Origin: a virus
Reading direction: 5' to 3' (one strand)
Length of the DNA stretch: 26,272 nucleotides
Virus record (IMG/VR): IMGVR_UViG_3300031862_000038
Location: 1 to 26,272 of that record
The position numbers were made by a program, and so were the translations under genes. Below the pieces are notes generated by a model. That model saw only the letters and a list, made by a program, of their open reading frames with translations, made no database searches and was not told the origin of the DNA. Below, piece after piece: positions 14,254-22,071 of this stretch. Positions within the stretch are counted from its first letter, which is position 1, and every line of letters starts with the position of its first letter.

Positions 14254-14426
14254 TGTTAGTGAAATGGATTAGGGAAAACCAAGAGACGGCTTTTGGTCCA
14301 GTTCAAAAAGGGACAGTTTTGGATGTCCCCGATGACGTGGCTGAAAGCTGGATAAAAGACCGCTGCGCCGTGAAGGTGAAAGCGGAAAAAACAAAGAAGG
14401 AGACAATTGTTTCCAAGGAGGCATAA
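14253..14426 (+). CDS. Small connector-region protein, 57 aa
   Basis: The ATG overlaps the previous stop by one base (TGATG), with TGGAG about 6 bases upstream. The product starts MLVKWIREN, has a KGTVLDVPDDVAESWIKD core and a Lys-rich end. The core resembles the protein at 12413 (VYDLPESLAIPWLERG); both follow the form of small 'x-V-x-D-x-P-x-x-x-A-x-x-W/L' phage proteins. Its TAA is followed at once by the tail tube ATG. Function unknown. Confidence 0.55.
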   Translation: MLVKWIRENQETAFGPVQKGTVLDVPDDVAESWIKDRCAVKVKAEKTKKETIVSKEA

Positions 14427-15461
14427 ATGGCAGACATAGAAAAACGCCTGAACAAGGCGGCATTCAAAAAAGCAGTGGATTGGGGTACGGAGATCAACGC
14501 GAACGCGGCCCTCTGTGGGATATATCCTTTGAACGCCGGGGTGCCAATTTTGAAGATACCTCCGCTTGAGGATGAGGCCGCAATCTCGGCATTCGAGCAT
14601 GACATTGACCAAGGCGACTATAGCGCCGTGGATTTCAGCCTTGATTTTGATTTGCGCTTCGATACTCTCGGCACCTTGATCGCTATGGTCATGGGCACGG
14701 CTGGAGCACCAGTTCAGCAGGAAGCAACAACAGCCTATCTACACAAATTGCAAATGGCAAATTCAATCTCGGGGATTTTCGGCACATATGCCACAGAAAA
14801 ACTTGACAAAATTCATGTTGTTCCGAGTGTCAAACCGCACAAACTGACGTTCAATATCGCGGGCGGCATTATCAAACTGAGCATAGGTTGCCGAGGTGAT
14901 AGGGTCATAGATGATTCGGCGATCATCACGGGAATGTCCAGCATAACTTGGGCGGACAAGCACAACCGCGTGTTGGGACGTCAAGGAGTATTCCATCTTA
15001 ATGCACAAACCGGCGCCGATTTTGCTGAAGGTGACCTGATTCATCCGAAATCGCTGTTACTCGAGATAGAAAGGAAGGTCGACGCACCTTATGCGGCCGG
15101 ATCGCAGTATATCGTCGAACCAAGGGAGCCAGATAAGCCAACCGTCAAACTGACGCTCGAATTTAACAGGATGGATGCGGCAAACAAAGTCTATTTTGCA
15201 GATTGGAAAGCGGGCACTGAGAAGAAGGCAAATATGATCTTTACTGGCGGTCTAATCGAAACTACTTATTATTATTATTTCAAGTTCCAGTTCCCGCGGC
15301 TCAAGATAGAGGATGCTGAATATCCCGATGCGAACATCATCCCCGCGAAATTGGTTCTGAGGGCCCTTGAGGCAGATACCGCACCTACGGGAATGACTGG
15401 GATCACCAAGCCGGTGCAGATTGATATCATGAATAAACGTACAACTGACATGTTAGCCTGA
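14427..15461 (+). CDS. Major tail (tube) protein
   Basis: The ATG directly follows the previous TAA, with AAGGAG about 8 bases upstream. The 344-residue protein begins with KAVDWGTEINAN and GVPILKI, followed by FEHDIDQGDYSAVDFSLDF and FDTLGTLIAMVMGTAG. This is the usual lead of phage tail tube proteins ('G-x-E-x-x...G-x-P-x-L...F-D-x-L'). Later strands include YYYYFKFQFPRLKIEDAEYP and an end with VQIDIMNKRTTDML. It is expected to stack in hexamers around the tape measure. Location just before the frameshifting chaperone pair fits well. Confidence 0.8.
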   Translation: MADIEKRLNKAAFKKAVDWGTEINANAALCGIYPLNAGVPILKIPPLEDEAAISAFEHDIDQGDYSAVDFSLDFDLRFDTLGTLIAMVMGTAGAPVQQEATTAYLHKLQMANSISGIFGTYATEKLDKIHVVPSVKPHKLTFNIAGGIIKLSIGCRGDRVIDDSAIITGMSSITWADKHNRVLGRQGVFHLNAQTGADFAEGDLIHPKSLLLEIERKVDAPYAAGSQYIVEPREPDKPTVKLTLEFNRMDAANKVYFADWKAGTEKKANMIFTGGLIETTYYYYFKFQFPRLKIEDAEYPDANIIPAKLVLRALEADTAPTGMTGITKPVQIDIMNKRTTDMLA

Positions 15462-15474
15462 TGAGGAGACAAAG

Positions 15475-15834
15475 ATGGAGTTTAAAGAAATCAAGGCAGT
15501 CTCTGAAGAGCTGACATTCGAACTTGAGGTGAATCCGGTTCTGGACCCGCCACTTTTTAAGGTCAGAATCGCGCCTGTTAATCCAGCCCTTGTATTGCCT
15601 TTCGCTCGATCGGGCGAAGCTGCGGAGCTTTCGATATCCGATGGCGCGGCACTCATGCTGCTGGATGCGATCCAGGAATGGAATCTGCCCCTGCCGTGCT
15701 CTCAGGCAATCAAATATCAATACCTTACCTCATTCAAAATCCTGTTCGGGACGATGCTCGCGGGCCAAAGACGCAGTCTCTTCTTCGCGCTCTTTGAATA
15801 TGCGGCAGAGATTGGGAACTACCTAAAAAATTAG
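15475..15834 (+). CDS. Tail assembly chaperone, short form (gpG-type)
   Basis: A 119-residue helical protein behind GATGAGGAG. It has a short beta-rich N-terminus with VNPVLDPPLFKVRIAPVNPA and helices with DGAALMLLDAIQEW and FFALFEYAAEIG. Its stop TAG comes directly after the slippery A AAA AAT. In lambda-like phages gpG is made from this reading frame and gpGT by -1 frameshift; both help load tail tube protein onto the tape measure and neither is in the virion. The position between tail tube and tape measure and the overlapping downstream frame support this. Confidence 0.8.
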   Translation: MEFKEIKAVSEELTFELEVNPVLDPPLFKVRIAPVNPALVLPFARSGEAAELSISDGAALMLLDAIQEWNLPLPCSQAIKYQYLTSFKILFGTMLAGQRRSLFFALFEYAAEIGNYLKN

Positions 15835-15859
15835 GGGCCTACCTCGGGCTGCGGCTCGA
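15825..15859 (+). promoter_or_regulatory. Programmed -1 frameshift signal with downstream hairpin
   Basis: The heptamer A AAA AAT at 15825-15831 satisfies X XXY YYZ exactly in the zero frame, and the zero-frame stop TAG follows immediately at 15832. A hairpin at 15844-15859 has the stem TCGGGC/GCTCGA (one G-U pair) and a TGCG loop, 12 bases after the heptamer. That spacing is longer than the usual 5-9. Frame arithmetic (zero frame to -1 frame) agrees with the location of the downstream open frame. Confidence 0.75.
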
Positions 15860-16181
15860 ACTTTGGAACATGCTGACCGAGGAGCATAGCCACGAGGTGG
15901 GCGAGCCGGAGGAGGAGAGAGAGGCATGTGCGAATTGTGCCTTGGAAAGAGAACTCAAGCGTCTTTCAAGATTCGAGGCGGCGGCTGTCAGTTGGTATTA
16001 TGGCAATGTGAGCCAGTTCACCTTGGACTGCGGACTCATGGCAGACCTTTTCCAGGACCTTAAGCTTGAAGGTGTAGACAAGGAGCTTTTCCTCAGGGCG
16101 ATGGCCATGATCCACAGGACGGAGCAGAAAATACAGAATGAGAGAATGAGACTGGAAATGGAGAAACGAAAAAATGGCTGA
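15828..16181 (+). CDS. Tail assembly chaperone, frameshift extension (gpT-type)
   Basis: This frame is open from before the shift and continues with LGAYLGLRLELWNMLTEE, an acidic stretch, CANCALERELKRL and a helical end. A -1 shift at 15825-15831 joins residue 118 of the short form to it, giving a fused product of about 235 residues. An internal ATG at 15870 exists but lacks a ribosome binding site and would lose the first residues. The last bases overlap the tape measure start by 8. The C-x2-C near its middle is unusual for gpT, and its meaning is unknown. Confidence 0.75.
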   Translation, partial: KLGAYLGLRLELWNMLTEEHSHEVGEPEEEREACANCALERELKRLSRFEAAAVSWYYGNVSQFTLDCGLMADLFQDLKLEGVDKELFLRAMAMIHRTEQKIQNERMRLEMEKRKNG

Positions 16182-18099
16182 CATTAAATTCTCGGTAGTT
16201 GTCGATACAGCCACGGGCCAGGCACAGATCAAACAATTCGATTCCGATGTCAAGAATCTTGGAAGAACAGGCGAAACAGCAGGAACTTCATTCAATAAAT
16301 TTTCAGGGGCTATAGCTTTCGGAATCGCGGCTTATCAAGCAGCCTCTAGGGCGGTCTCTGGTCTGACTGGGTTTATGAAGGACTGCATCGGCGGTGCAAT
16401 CGAATCGGAACAGGCCGAATCAGCCCTCGCCAGCACACTTATGATAACGGGAAGAGAAGTTGACAAAAATAAAAAACATTTCCTTGATTACGCAACGCAA
16501 ATGCAGCAGGCAACGCTATTCACAGACGAACAGGTTGAGGCCTCTCAAACACTTCTCCTTCAGTTGACAAACCTGGATCAGAAGGGAATGGATGCCGCAG
16601 TGAAAGGTGCAATCGGTTTGGCAAGCGTTCTGAAAATAGACCTTCAGAGTGCCACTATGATGGTTGCAAAGGCGATGGAAGGCAATTTTGCGGCTTTGGG
16701 ACGCTATGGTATCAAAATAGAGCAAACCGGGCACCTCGAAAAGGACAGGGCAGCACTGCTTGAGAAGTTGGGCCTAATGTATAAGCGTGCAGAAGACGCC
16801 ACGGATACATTCGGCGGATCAATGATTCAATTATCTAAATCATTCGGAGAATTTAAAGAAGCAATAGGCAAAGTTATTCTGGGAAGTGAAACACTTAATA
16901 CAACAATAAAATTCCTTTCAAAAACCCTGGATGCTGCTACTGATAAAACAAACAAATCTGAAGGTTTTTTTAAAAAACTTGAAAAAACATTCCTTTTTTT
17001 AAATCCAACAGTGGCGAATTACGCAGACTTAATGAAAAAAGCAAATGCGGCTCAAGAATTAGCCTTAAAATCGGGGGGATTTCTAAACGAAAAATTTAAA
17101 GGTCTTAATGATTCTTTACCTAAGATATCGGCAAAGCTTGATAATTTTATTAAACCATTAACCCTTGTAAAAGGAGAAACATTATCTTGGACAGAGGCGA
17201 TAGAAGAAGCCAATAAAAAAAATATGACATTTATAGATATCCTTGAGAACATAGGGCCCGCTTTTGATCAAGTAGGAGCGGCTTTTGATAATACAGAAGA
17301 AGCCGTGAACTCGGTTATTGGCGATATACTTGCTGATGTGTATAAATTTTCAGATAAAACATGGGAAAAAAGCAGGAAAATAGTAGAGGCTAATAAAGAT
17401 ATAGCCCAAGCATATGATGATATGGCTCAAAAATGGTATGACGATTATAAGAGATCAATCGAGCCAACCTATGCACAATGGGGTAACCTCCTAAAGGAAA
17501 ATTACGGATACATTGCCGACTATTGCGTTCGCACAGACCAGGCTTTTGAAAATATGAAAATAAATCTTGGCGATACCTTTGTTCAGATCGGCCTGGGTCA
17601 CAAAAGCCTTTTCGAGGGAATGGGCCTCGTGATGACGAATTATGCGAATGAGATCGGCGCGGCGATGCGGAAGATGGCGATGGATGCGATCATGGAAGTC
17701 GGGCGTCAATGGATAGCGGACAAGATGTCAGCCCTCAGTTCCCTGATAAAATCCGTCATGAAGTTGCCTTTCCCTTTCAATATCGCGGCGGTCGGTGGAG
17801 CGATCGCACTTGTGACGGCGCTCTTTGCAAAGATCAGGGCCTTCGAGGAGGGCGGCATAATCGTCAGGCCGACCATGGGAATGCTCGGGGAACGCGGGCC
17901 GGAGGCGGTCATCCCACTCAATCAGAACACAATAAACAATTATTTTGGCAGGCAATCTTCAGCCAGACGGAGTGAGACTATCAATCTCGACGTTTATTTG
18001 GGGACTGAATTGTTTGAGCGGAGAGTGATCAAGATTGTGGAAAGCAATTCTGATTTAGGCACTCTTAGGGTCCATCCCAAAGCTATAAGGACAAGATAA
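16174..18099 (+). CDS. Tail tape measure protein, 641 aa
   Basis: It begins MADIKFSVVVDTATGQAQIKQF, the typical tape measure N-terminus, followed by a hydrophobic helix near 47-65. Two further conserved parts follow, with QATLFTDEQVEASQTLLLQL and IGLASVLKIDLQSATMMVAK. The C-terminus has a membrane-type segment at about 532-552 and the family motif EEGGIIVRPTMGMLGERGPE (about 556-575) followed by AVIPL. The protein sets tail length; at roughly 0.15 nm per residue the tail would be near 96 nm (family rule, approximate). The middle (about 16800-17500) is visibly more A/T-rich than both ends. The ATG overlaps the chaperone end by 8 bases. Confidence 0.88.
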   Translation: MADIKFSVVVDTATGQAQIKQFDSDVKNLGRTGETAGTSFNKFSGAIAFGIAAYQAASRAVSGLTGFMKDCIGGAIESEQAESALASTLMITGREVDKNKKHFLDYATQMQQATLFTDEQVEASQTLLLQLTNLDQKGMDAAVKGAIGLASVLKIDLQSATMMVAKAMEGNFAALGRYGIKIEQTGHLEKDRAALLEKLGLMYKRAEDATDTFGGSMIQLSKSFGEFKEAIGKVILGSETLNTTIKFLSKTLDAATDKTNKSEGFFKKLEKTFLFLNPTVANYADLMKKANAAQELALKSGGFLNEKFKGLNDSLPKISAKLDNFIKPLTLVKGETLSWTEAIEEANKKNMTFIDILENIGPAFDQVGAAFDNTEEAVNSVIGDILADVYKFSDKTWEKSRKIVEANKDIAQAYDDMAQKWYDDYKRSIEPTYAQWGNLLKENYGYIADYCVRTDQAFENMKINLGDTFVQIGLGHKSLFEGMGLVMTNYANEIGAAMRKMAMDAIMEVGRQWIADKMSALSSLIKSVMKLPFPFNIAAVGGAIALVTALFAKIRAFEEGGIIVRPTMGMLGERGPEAVIPLNQNTINNYFGRQSSARRSETINLDVYLGTELFERRVIKIVESNSDLGTLRVHPKAIRTR

Positions 18100-18101
18100 C
18101 A

Positions 18102-19565
18102 ATGAAAAAGCCGCGCATAATCTATGACGATTTCTGGCGGAAGGGGACGATATTTGACAAGTGCTCCCAGCACCCGCAGTTTCCTGTGGAGGACACGCAG
18201 GTTGACACAAGGCTACAATTCTGGCGGACAAGATATGGGGTCGGATCCGGGAATGGATTATTTGTGTTAAGTGCAACAGACAACTATCTGGATTTCAAGG
18301 AAGGCACTGGCAATGAAATATCAATAGAATTTTATGATGAAAACCCCCCATATCATTCTGGGGCATCTTTAGCTGCACTAATCCAGACAAGAATGAGAAA
18401 CCAGGGAACTCTGACCTATAATGTGACCTATTCAGAGAGCACAGGAAAATTTACTATCTCTGCCGGATCGACTTTCTCTTTGCTCTGGAATACGGGCACA
18501 CATAAATCAATTAATCTTGCGAATATGCTGGGATTTTCAAAAGCAGCCGATGATACTGGAGGTACAAGTTATACCTCGGATTACAAGCGCATCCATTATC
18601 CGTGCGCCTATGCCTCGAATGATCTGGGTTCCAGCAAAGAAATAAATTTCGTCGCAATCTTGGGCCACAACATTAGCCAAAACTTCGGCCCGGAATTGAT
18701 AACCAACGGCGATTTCGTTACCGACCTGACAGGATGGACGGGCACCAATTGGGCATGGTCTGCGGGAACCGCACTTCATAGTGCTGGGGCGACTGCGGCA
18801 TTGACCCAGGCGGCTTGTCCTGCGGTCATAGGGAAAAAATACAAGGTTGCTTATACTATAAGCGGCAGAACCGCCGGAACACTTACTTTGTCTTTTGGAG
18901 GCATCTCAGGCAGTGCAAAAAACGACAATGGCACATACATCGAGTATATTATAGCCACCTCTACGGATGCAATCGCCTTCACTCCATCGACTGATTTTAA
19001 TGGCGCCCTCGATAATATTAGCGTGAAAGAGATGGTCTTAATCACTTTCATCACGGCCAGCGATTATGAATTTACTACGGACTTAACTGAAACCGAGATC
19101 ACGAATAATCTCTATAATATTTTCTTTTTCCTCACAAGTTCCGTGACGAATCGCTACGTCAAAATCAGGATTGCTGATCCGACGAATACTCAAGCATTTA
19201 TTCAGGTCGGGCATATTACCCTGGGTTATTATTGGGAGCTCGAAAAAGGCGTCGGCAAAAGCTATGATGATGGCAAGGAATCCTTCTCCTCGGTTGACTT
19301 CTCGGATTCGATGGTCTCCTACGCTCAGGAGAAGCCGACACTCGGGAAAAAAACGCTGCCTATCAAAGGAATAAGCACTTCGACAAAAGAGACCATACTA
19401 CTTTTCTACGAGGAGGTGGACATAATCAAGGCGTTCGTGATCTGTCTCGACTACGAAACACCGAATACGGATTCCTACTGGGTCCAGAATGTCGAACTCG
19501 TGAGCCCGCAATACCAGAACTATGATAACTGGGACTGGGCGCTTGTGATCCGAGAGGTCTTATAA
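18102..19565 (+). CDS. Distal tail-type protein with inserted carbohydrate-binding-like domain
   Basis: A 487-residue protein directly after the tape measure. Residues about 50-165 form a beta-rich module seen in phage tail proteins (EISIEFYDENPPYHSG, then TYNVTYSESTGKFTISAG, then GTSYTSDY). Residues about 196-310 look like a CBM4_9-type jelly roll: GPELITNGDF, then TGWTG, YKVAYTISGR and a closing LDNISV. Flanking parts (KEINFVAILGHNIS before; ASDYEF...RYVKIRIADPTNTQAFIQVG after) read like one split discoidin-like strand domain, so the CBM-like unit appears inserted within it. The C-terminus has LVIREV. Such proteins form the tail tip and the extra domains may bind host glycans. The Dit name is by position. 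Confidence 0.6.
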   Translation: MKKPRIIYDDFWRKGTIFDKCSQHPQFPVEDTQVDTRLQFWRTRYGVGSGNGLFVLSATDNYLDFKEGTGNEISIEFYDENPPYHSGASLAALIQTRMRNQGTLTYNVTYSESTGKFTISAGSTFSLLWNTGTHKSINLANMLGFSKAADDTGGTSYTSDYKRIHYPCAYASNDLGSSKEINFVAILGHNISQNFGPELITNGDFVTDLTGWTGTNWAWSAGTALHSAGATAALTQAACPAVIGKKYKVAYTISGRTAGTLTLSFGGISGSAKNDNGTYIEYIIATSTDAIAFTPSTDFNGALDNISVKEMVLITFITASDYEFTTDLTETEITNNLYNIFFFLTSSVTNRYVKIRIADPTNTQAFIQVGHITLGYYWELEKGVGKSYDDGKESFSSVDFSDSMVSYAQEKPTLGKKTLPIKGISTSTKETILLFYEEVDIIKAFVICLDYETPNTDSYWVQNVELVSPQYQNYDNWDWALVIREVL

Positions 19566-22054
19566 TGTCCCCTCCGGCCGCCCCATCCAATCTCACCGCC
19601 ACTGCGGTTTCTATAACACAAATCGACCTAGCCTGGACAAATAATGCAATATATTATCAAGGCATTTGGATCTATCGGAGGCCGGCGGGGGGAAGCTGGT
19701 CTCAGCTAAATATAGTCGATTATCCCCAGCATACTTATCAGGATAATACTTGTGCCGCAGGAACGAGATATTTTTATCGCGTACGGGGGAAAACAGACAA
19801 TGAATTCAGTAATTATTCAAATGAGGCAGATGAGACTACATTCAAAGATGAACCCCCAGCCGCTCCATCTGGGCTTGCTCTTACTCCGATTTCTATTTCC
19901 CAAATCGACCTAGCCTGGACAAATAATGCAGTCTATAATGAGGGAATATATATCTATCGCAAACTTCCAGGAGGAAGTTGGTCTGAATTAATTATCGTCC
20001 AGTATCCTCAGCACACTTTTAGTAGTTATAATCTGAATGAAGGTACCAGATATGTTTATCGTGTGCGAGGAAAGAGAGACGGCGGATATTCCGAAGCGAA
20101 CCGGTTCAGTGCTTTTTCAAATGAGCCGGATGCAGCCACATTCCTGGACGAGCCGACTGGCCTTACTGCAACAGCTATCAATTGTTCGACAATCAATGTA
20201 GCTTGGACTAATCAAGGTACATATTCATCCATAAAAATCGAAAGAAGAAAAGGCGGAGGCACATGGGAGCAAATACAACAGAGACCAGGGTCTGAGCAAT
20301 CTTGGCTAGATGAGGGACTCGAAATATATACAACTTATCATTATCGCGTACGAGGTTATTGTGGTATTCCAGATTATGTTAATTCGCCATATTCAAACGA
20401 AGATTGGGATGTAACTCCCTCAATAGAAAGCCCCCAAAATCTTCATCAGGGAAGCCCGGCCTATAATTATGTCGAACTTCTTTGGACGAATACCGAGTCC
20501 CCGGACTATGTTGAGGTCCAAAGGAGGGTTGCTGGCGAAACGGATTGGAATACCATTAAGATCTTCGAATGGTCAGGGCAAAGCAGTTATACCGACCAAA
20601 ACAACATCAAGGAAGGCTATGCTTATCACTACAAAATCCGCTATAAAATAGCCGGCAACTGGGGGCCTTTTTCCTCATCATTCTTAGCGGCGACTGTTCT
20701 CAGGCCGCCCTACAATGTCAAGACGACAATCCTCTCCCCAGAGAAGATACAGGTAACATGGTCAAATCATGTAACTTATGCTACGAAGCTCTATCTAGAG
20801 CGCAGGAAAGACCTGACCGGCCCCTGGGAGAGCTTGGACGACTGGGGCCTCCACATTGCCGGCAGCCAGACCTCGGCAATCGATGTTTGGGCGGAACCTG
20901 GCCACACTTTTGAATATCGGCTTTATGCTTATCTCGGTTCTCCCCATTTCACCACATCTGATTATTCCAACGAGGCGGGCGAGTTCATTGGACTCCAGCC
21001 ACCATCGAATCTGCAGGCTTCATGTCTTTCCCCAACGACTGTTAAGTTGACATGGAAAGACAATAGTTGGGAGGAGTATGGGTTTGATATCTACCGCGAC
21101 GGCGCGTCGATTCACCAGACCGGGCCGAACACGACCGAATGGATTGATACAACTGTGGCCGCATCAACCTGGTACACCTACAAGGTTACGGCATTCACCA
21201 CGACAGTCAGTGCGTTTTCAAACGAGGTGAGGATCTATACCGCCTATCCGCCCAACGCCCCGTCAAATCTGACCGCATCGTCTGTGAGCACATCTCAGAT
21301 CAACCTTGATTGGCAGGATAACGAGATCTACGAGAACGACTACCACATAGAGGAAAGTTCAAACGGCGTCGATTTCACAGAAATTGCGACGGTCGGGCAG
21401 AATGTCACTCATTATGAGAGAACGGGCCTAGGTTCCGATCAGCTCCGGTATTATCGCGTGCGGGCGCACAACTCGGCCGGCTATTCGGACTACTCAAACA
21501 TAGCATCGGCACGGACGCTCGCGGCAATTGCGCAGGCCACAAACCTTCAGGCATTTCCTTTCTCGGATACTAAGATTGAGATAACTTTCAAAGACAACTC
21601 ATCCGAGGAGGATGGGCATAGCGTGGAGAGGAAGTTGGATGGTGGACAGTATGCTGAAATCACATTCCTCCCGCCCAACGTGGAATACCTCTGCGATTCG
21701 GGGTTAGTCAAGAATTCAAAATATTGGTATCGCGTGCGGCCCAAGCAGGGCGCGCAATATGCCAGTTATTCGGAAGAGGTTTTTGCTTGGACGATGAATG
21801 ATCCTACCGCACCAACCGGTCTTCATGTTGTAGATCACACGGACACGAAAATTCGGATTGCCTGGACAGGTGCCGAAGGAGCAGCCGGATATAAAATTGA
21901 GAAATCTTTGAATGGAACTGATTATACGGAAATCGCAAAAATCGATGGAAGCATAACGGAATATCTTGCTACTGGGCTTTCTCCTGGAACTGAATATTGG
22001 TTCAGAGTTCGGGCTTACACAATTGTCGGAAATTCCGACTATTGCTACTTATAA
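19565..22054 (+). CDS. Tail protein of nine fibronectin type III domains
   Basis: The ATG overlaps the preceding stop (TAATG). The 829 residues consist almost entirely of FN3 domains. Nine copies start near residues 3, 97, 196, 289, 379, 476, 561, 653 and 745. Each has a P-x-N/G-L lead, a W-T/x-N/D strand and a Y-x-x-R/K-V-R-x turn, for example PSNLTATAVS, IDLAWTNN and YRVRG. FN3 modules are common in phage tail proteins and are thought to bind surface carbohydrates or serve as spacers. There is no catalytic domain and no signal peptide. Copies 1, 2 and 7 are most alike, suggesting duplication. The gene lies between a Dit-like and a hub-like protein. Confidence 0.85.
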   Translation: MSPPAAPSNLTATAVSITQIDLAWTNNAIYYQGIWIYRRPAGGSWSQLNIVDYPQHTYQDNTCAAGTRYFYRVRGKTDNEFSNYSNEADETTFKDEPPAAPSGLALTPISISQIDLAWTNNAVYNEGIYIYRKLPGGSWSELIIVQYPQHTFSSYNLNEGTRYVYRVRGKRDGGYSEANRFSAFSNEPDAATFLDEPTGLTATAINCSTINVAWTNQGTYSSIKIERRKGGGTWEQIQQRPGSEQSWLDEGLEIYTTYHYRVRGYCGIPDYVNSPYSNEDWDVTPSIESPQNLHQGSPAYNYVELLWTNTESPDYVEVQRRVAGETDWNTIKIFEWSGQSSYTDQNNIKEGYAYHYKIRYKIAGNWGPFSSSFLAATVLRPPYNVKTTILSPEKIQVTWSNHVTYATKLYLERRKDLTGPWESLDDWGLHIAGSQTSAIDVWAEPGHTFEYRLYAYLGSPHFTTSDYSNEAGEFIGLQPPSNLQASCLSPTTVKLTWKDNSWEEYGFDIYRDGASIHQTGPNTTEWIDTTVAASTWYTYKVTAFTTTVSAFSNEVRIYTAYPPNAPSNLTASSVSTSQINLDWQDNEIYENDYHIEESSNGVDFTEIATVGQNVTHYERTGLGSDQLRYYRVRAHNSAGYSDYSNIASARTLAAIAQATNLQAFPFSDTKIEITFKDNSSEEDGHSVERKLDGGQYAEITFLPPNVEYLCDSGLVKNSKYWYRVRPKQGAQYASYSEEVFAWTMNDPTAPTGLHVVDHTDTKIRIAWTGAEGAAGYKIEKSLNGTDYTEIAKIDGSITEYLATGLSPGTEYWFRVRAYTIVGNSDYCYL
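19619..19930 (+). repeat. Exact 30-bp direct repeat in FN3 copies 1 and 2
   Basis: A 30-base identical block (starting CAAATCGACCTAGCC) occurs at 19619-19648 and 19901-19930, exactly 282 bases apart, which is 94 codons and one FN3 domain. The shared protein is QIDLAWTNNA. Bases on both sides differ. The remaining FN3 domains do not share this block, so it indicates recent duplication or gene conversion of the first unit, or recombination between copies. Confidence 0.9.
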
Positions 22055-22071
22055 TGAGGTAAATATAGAAT

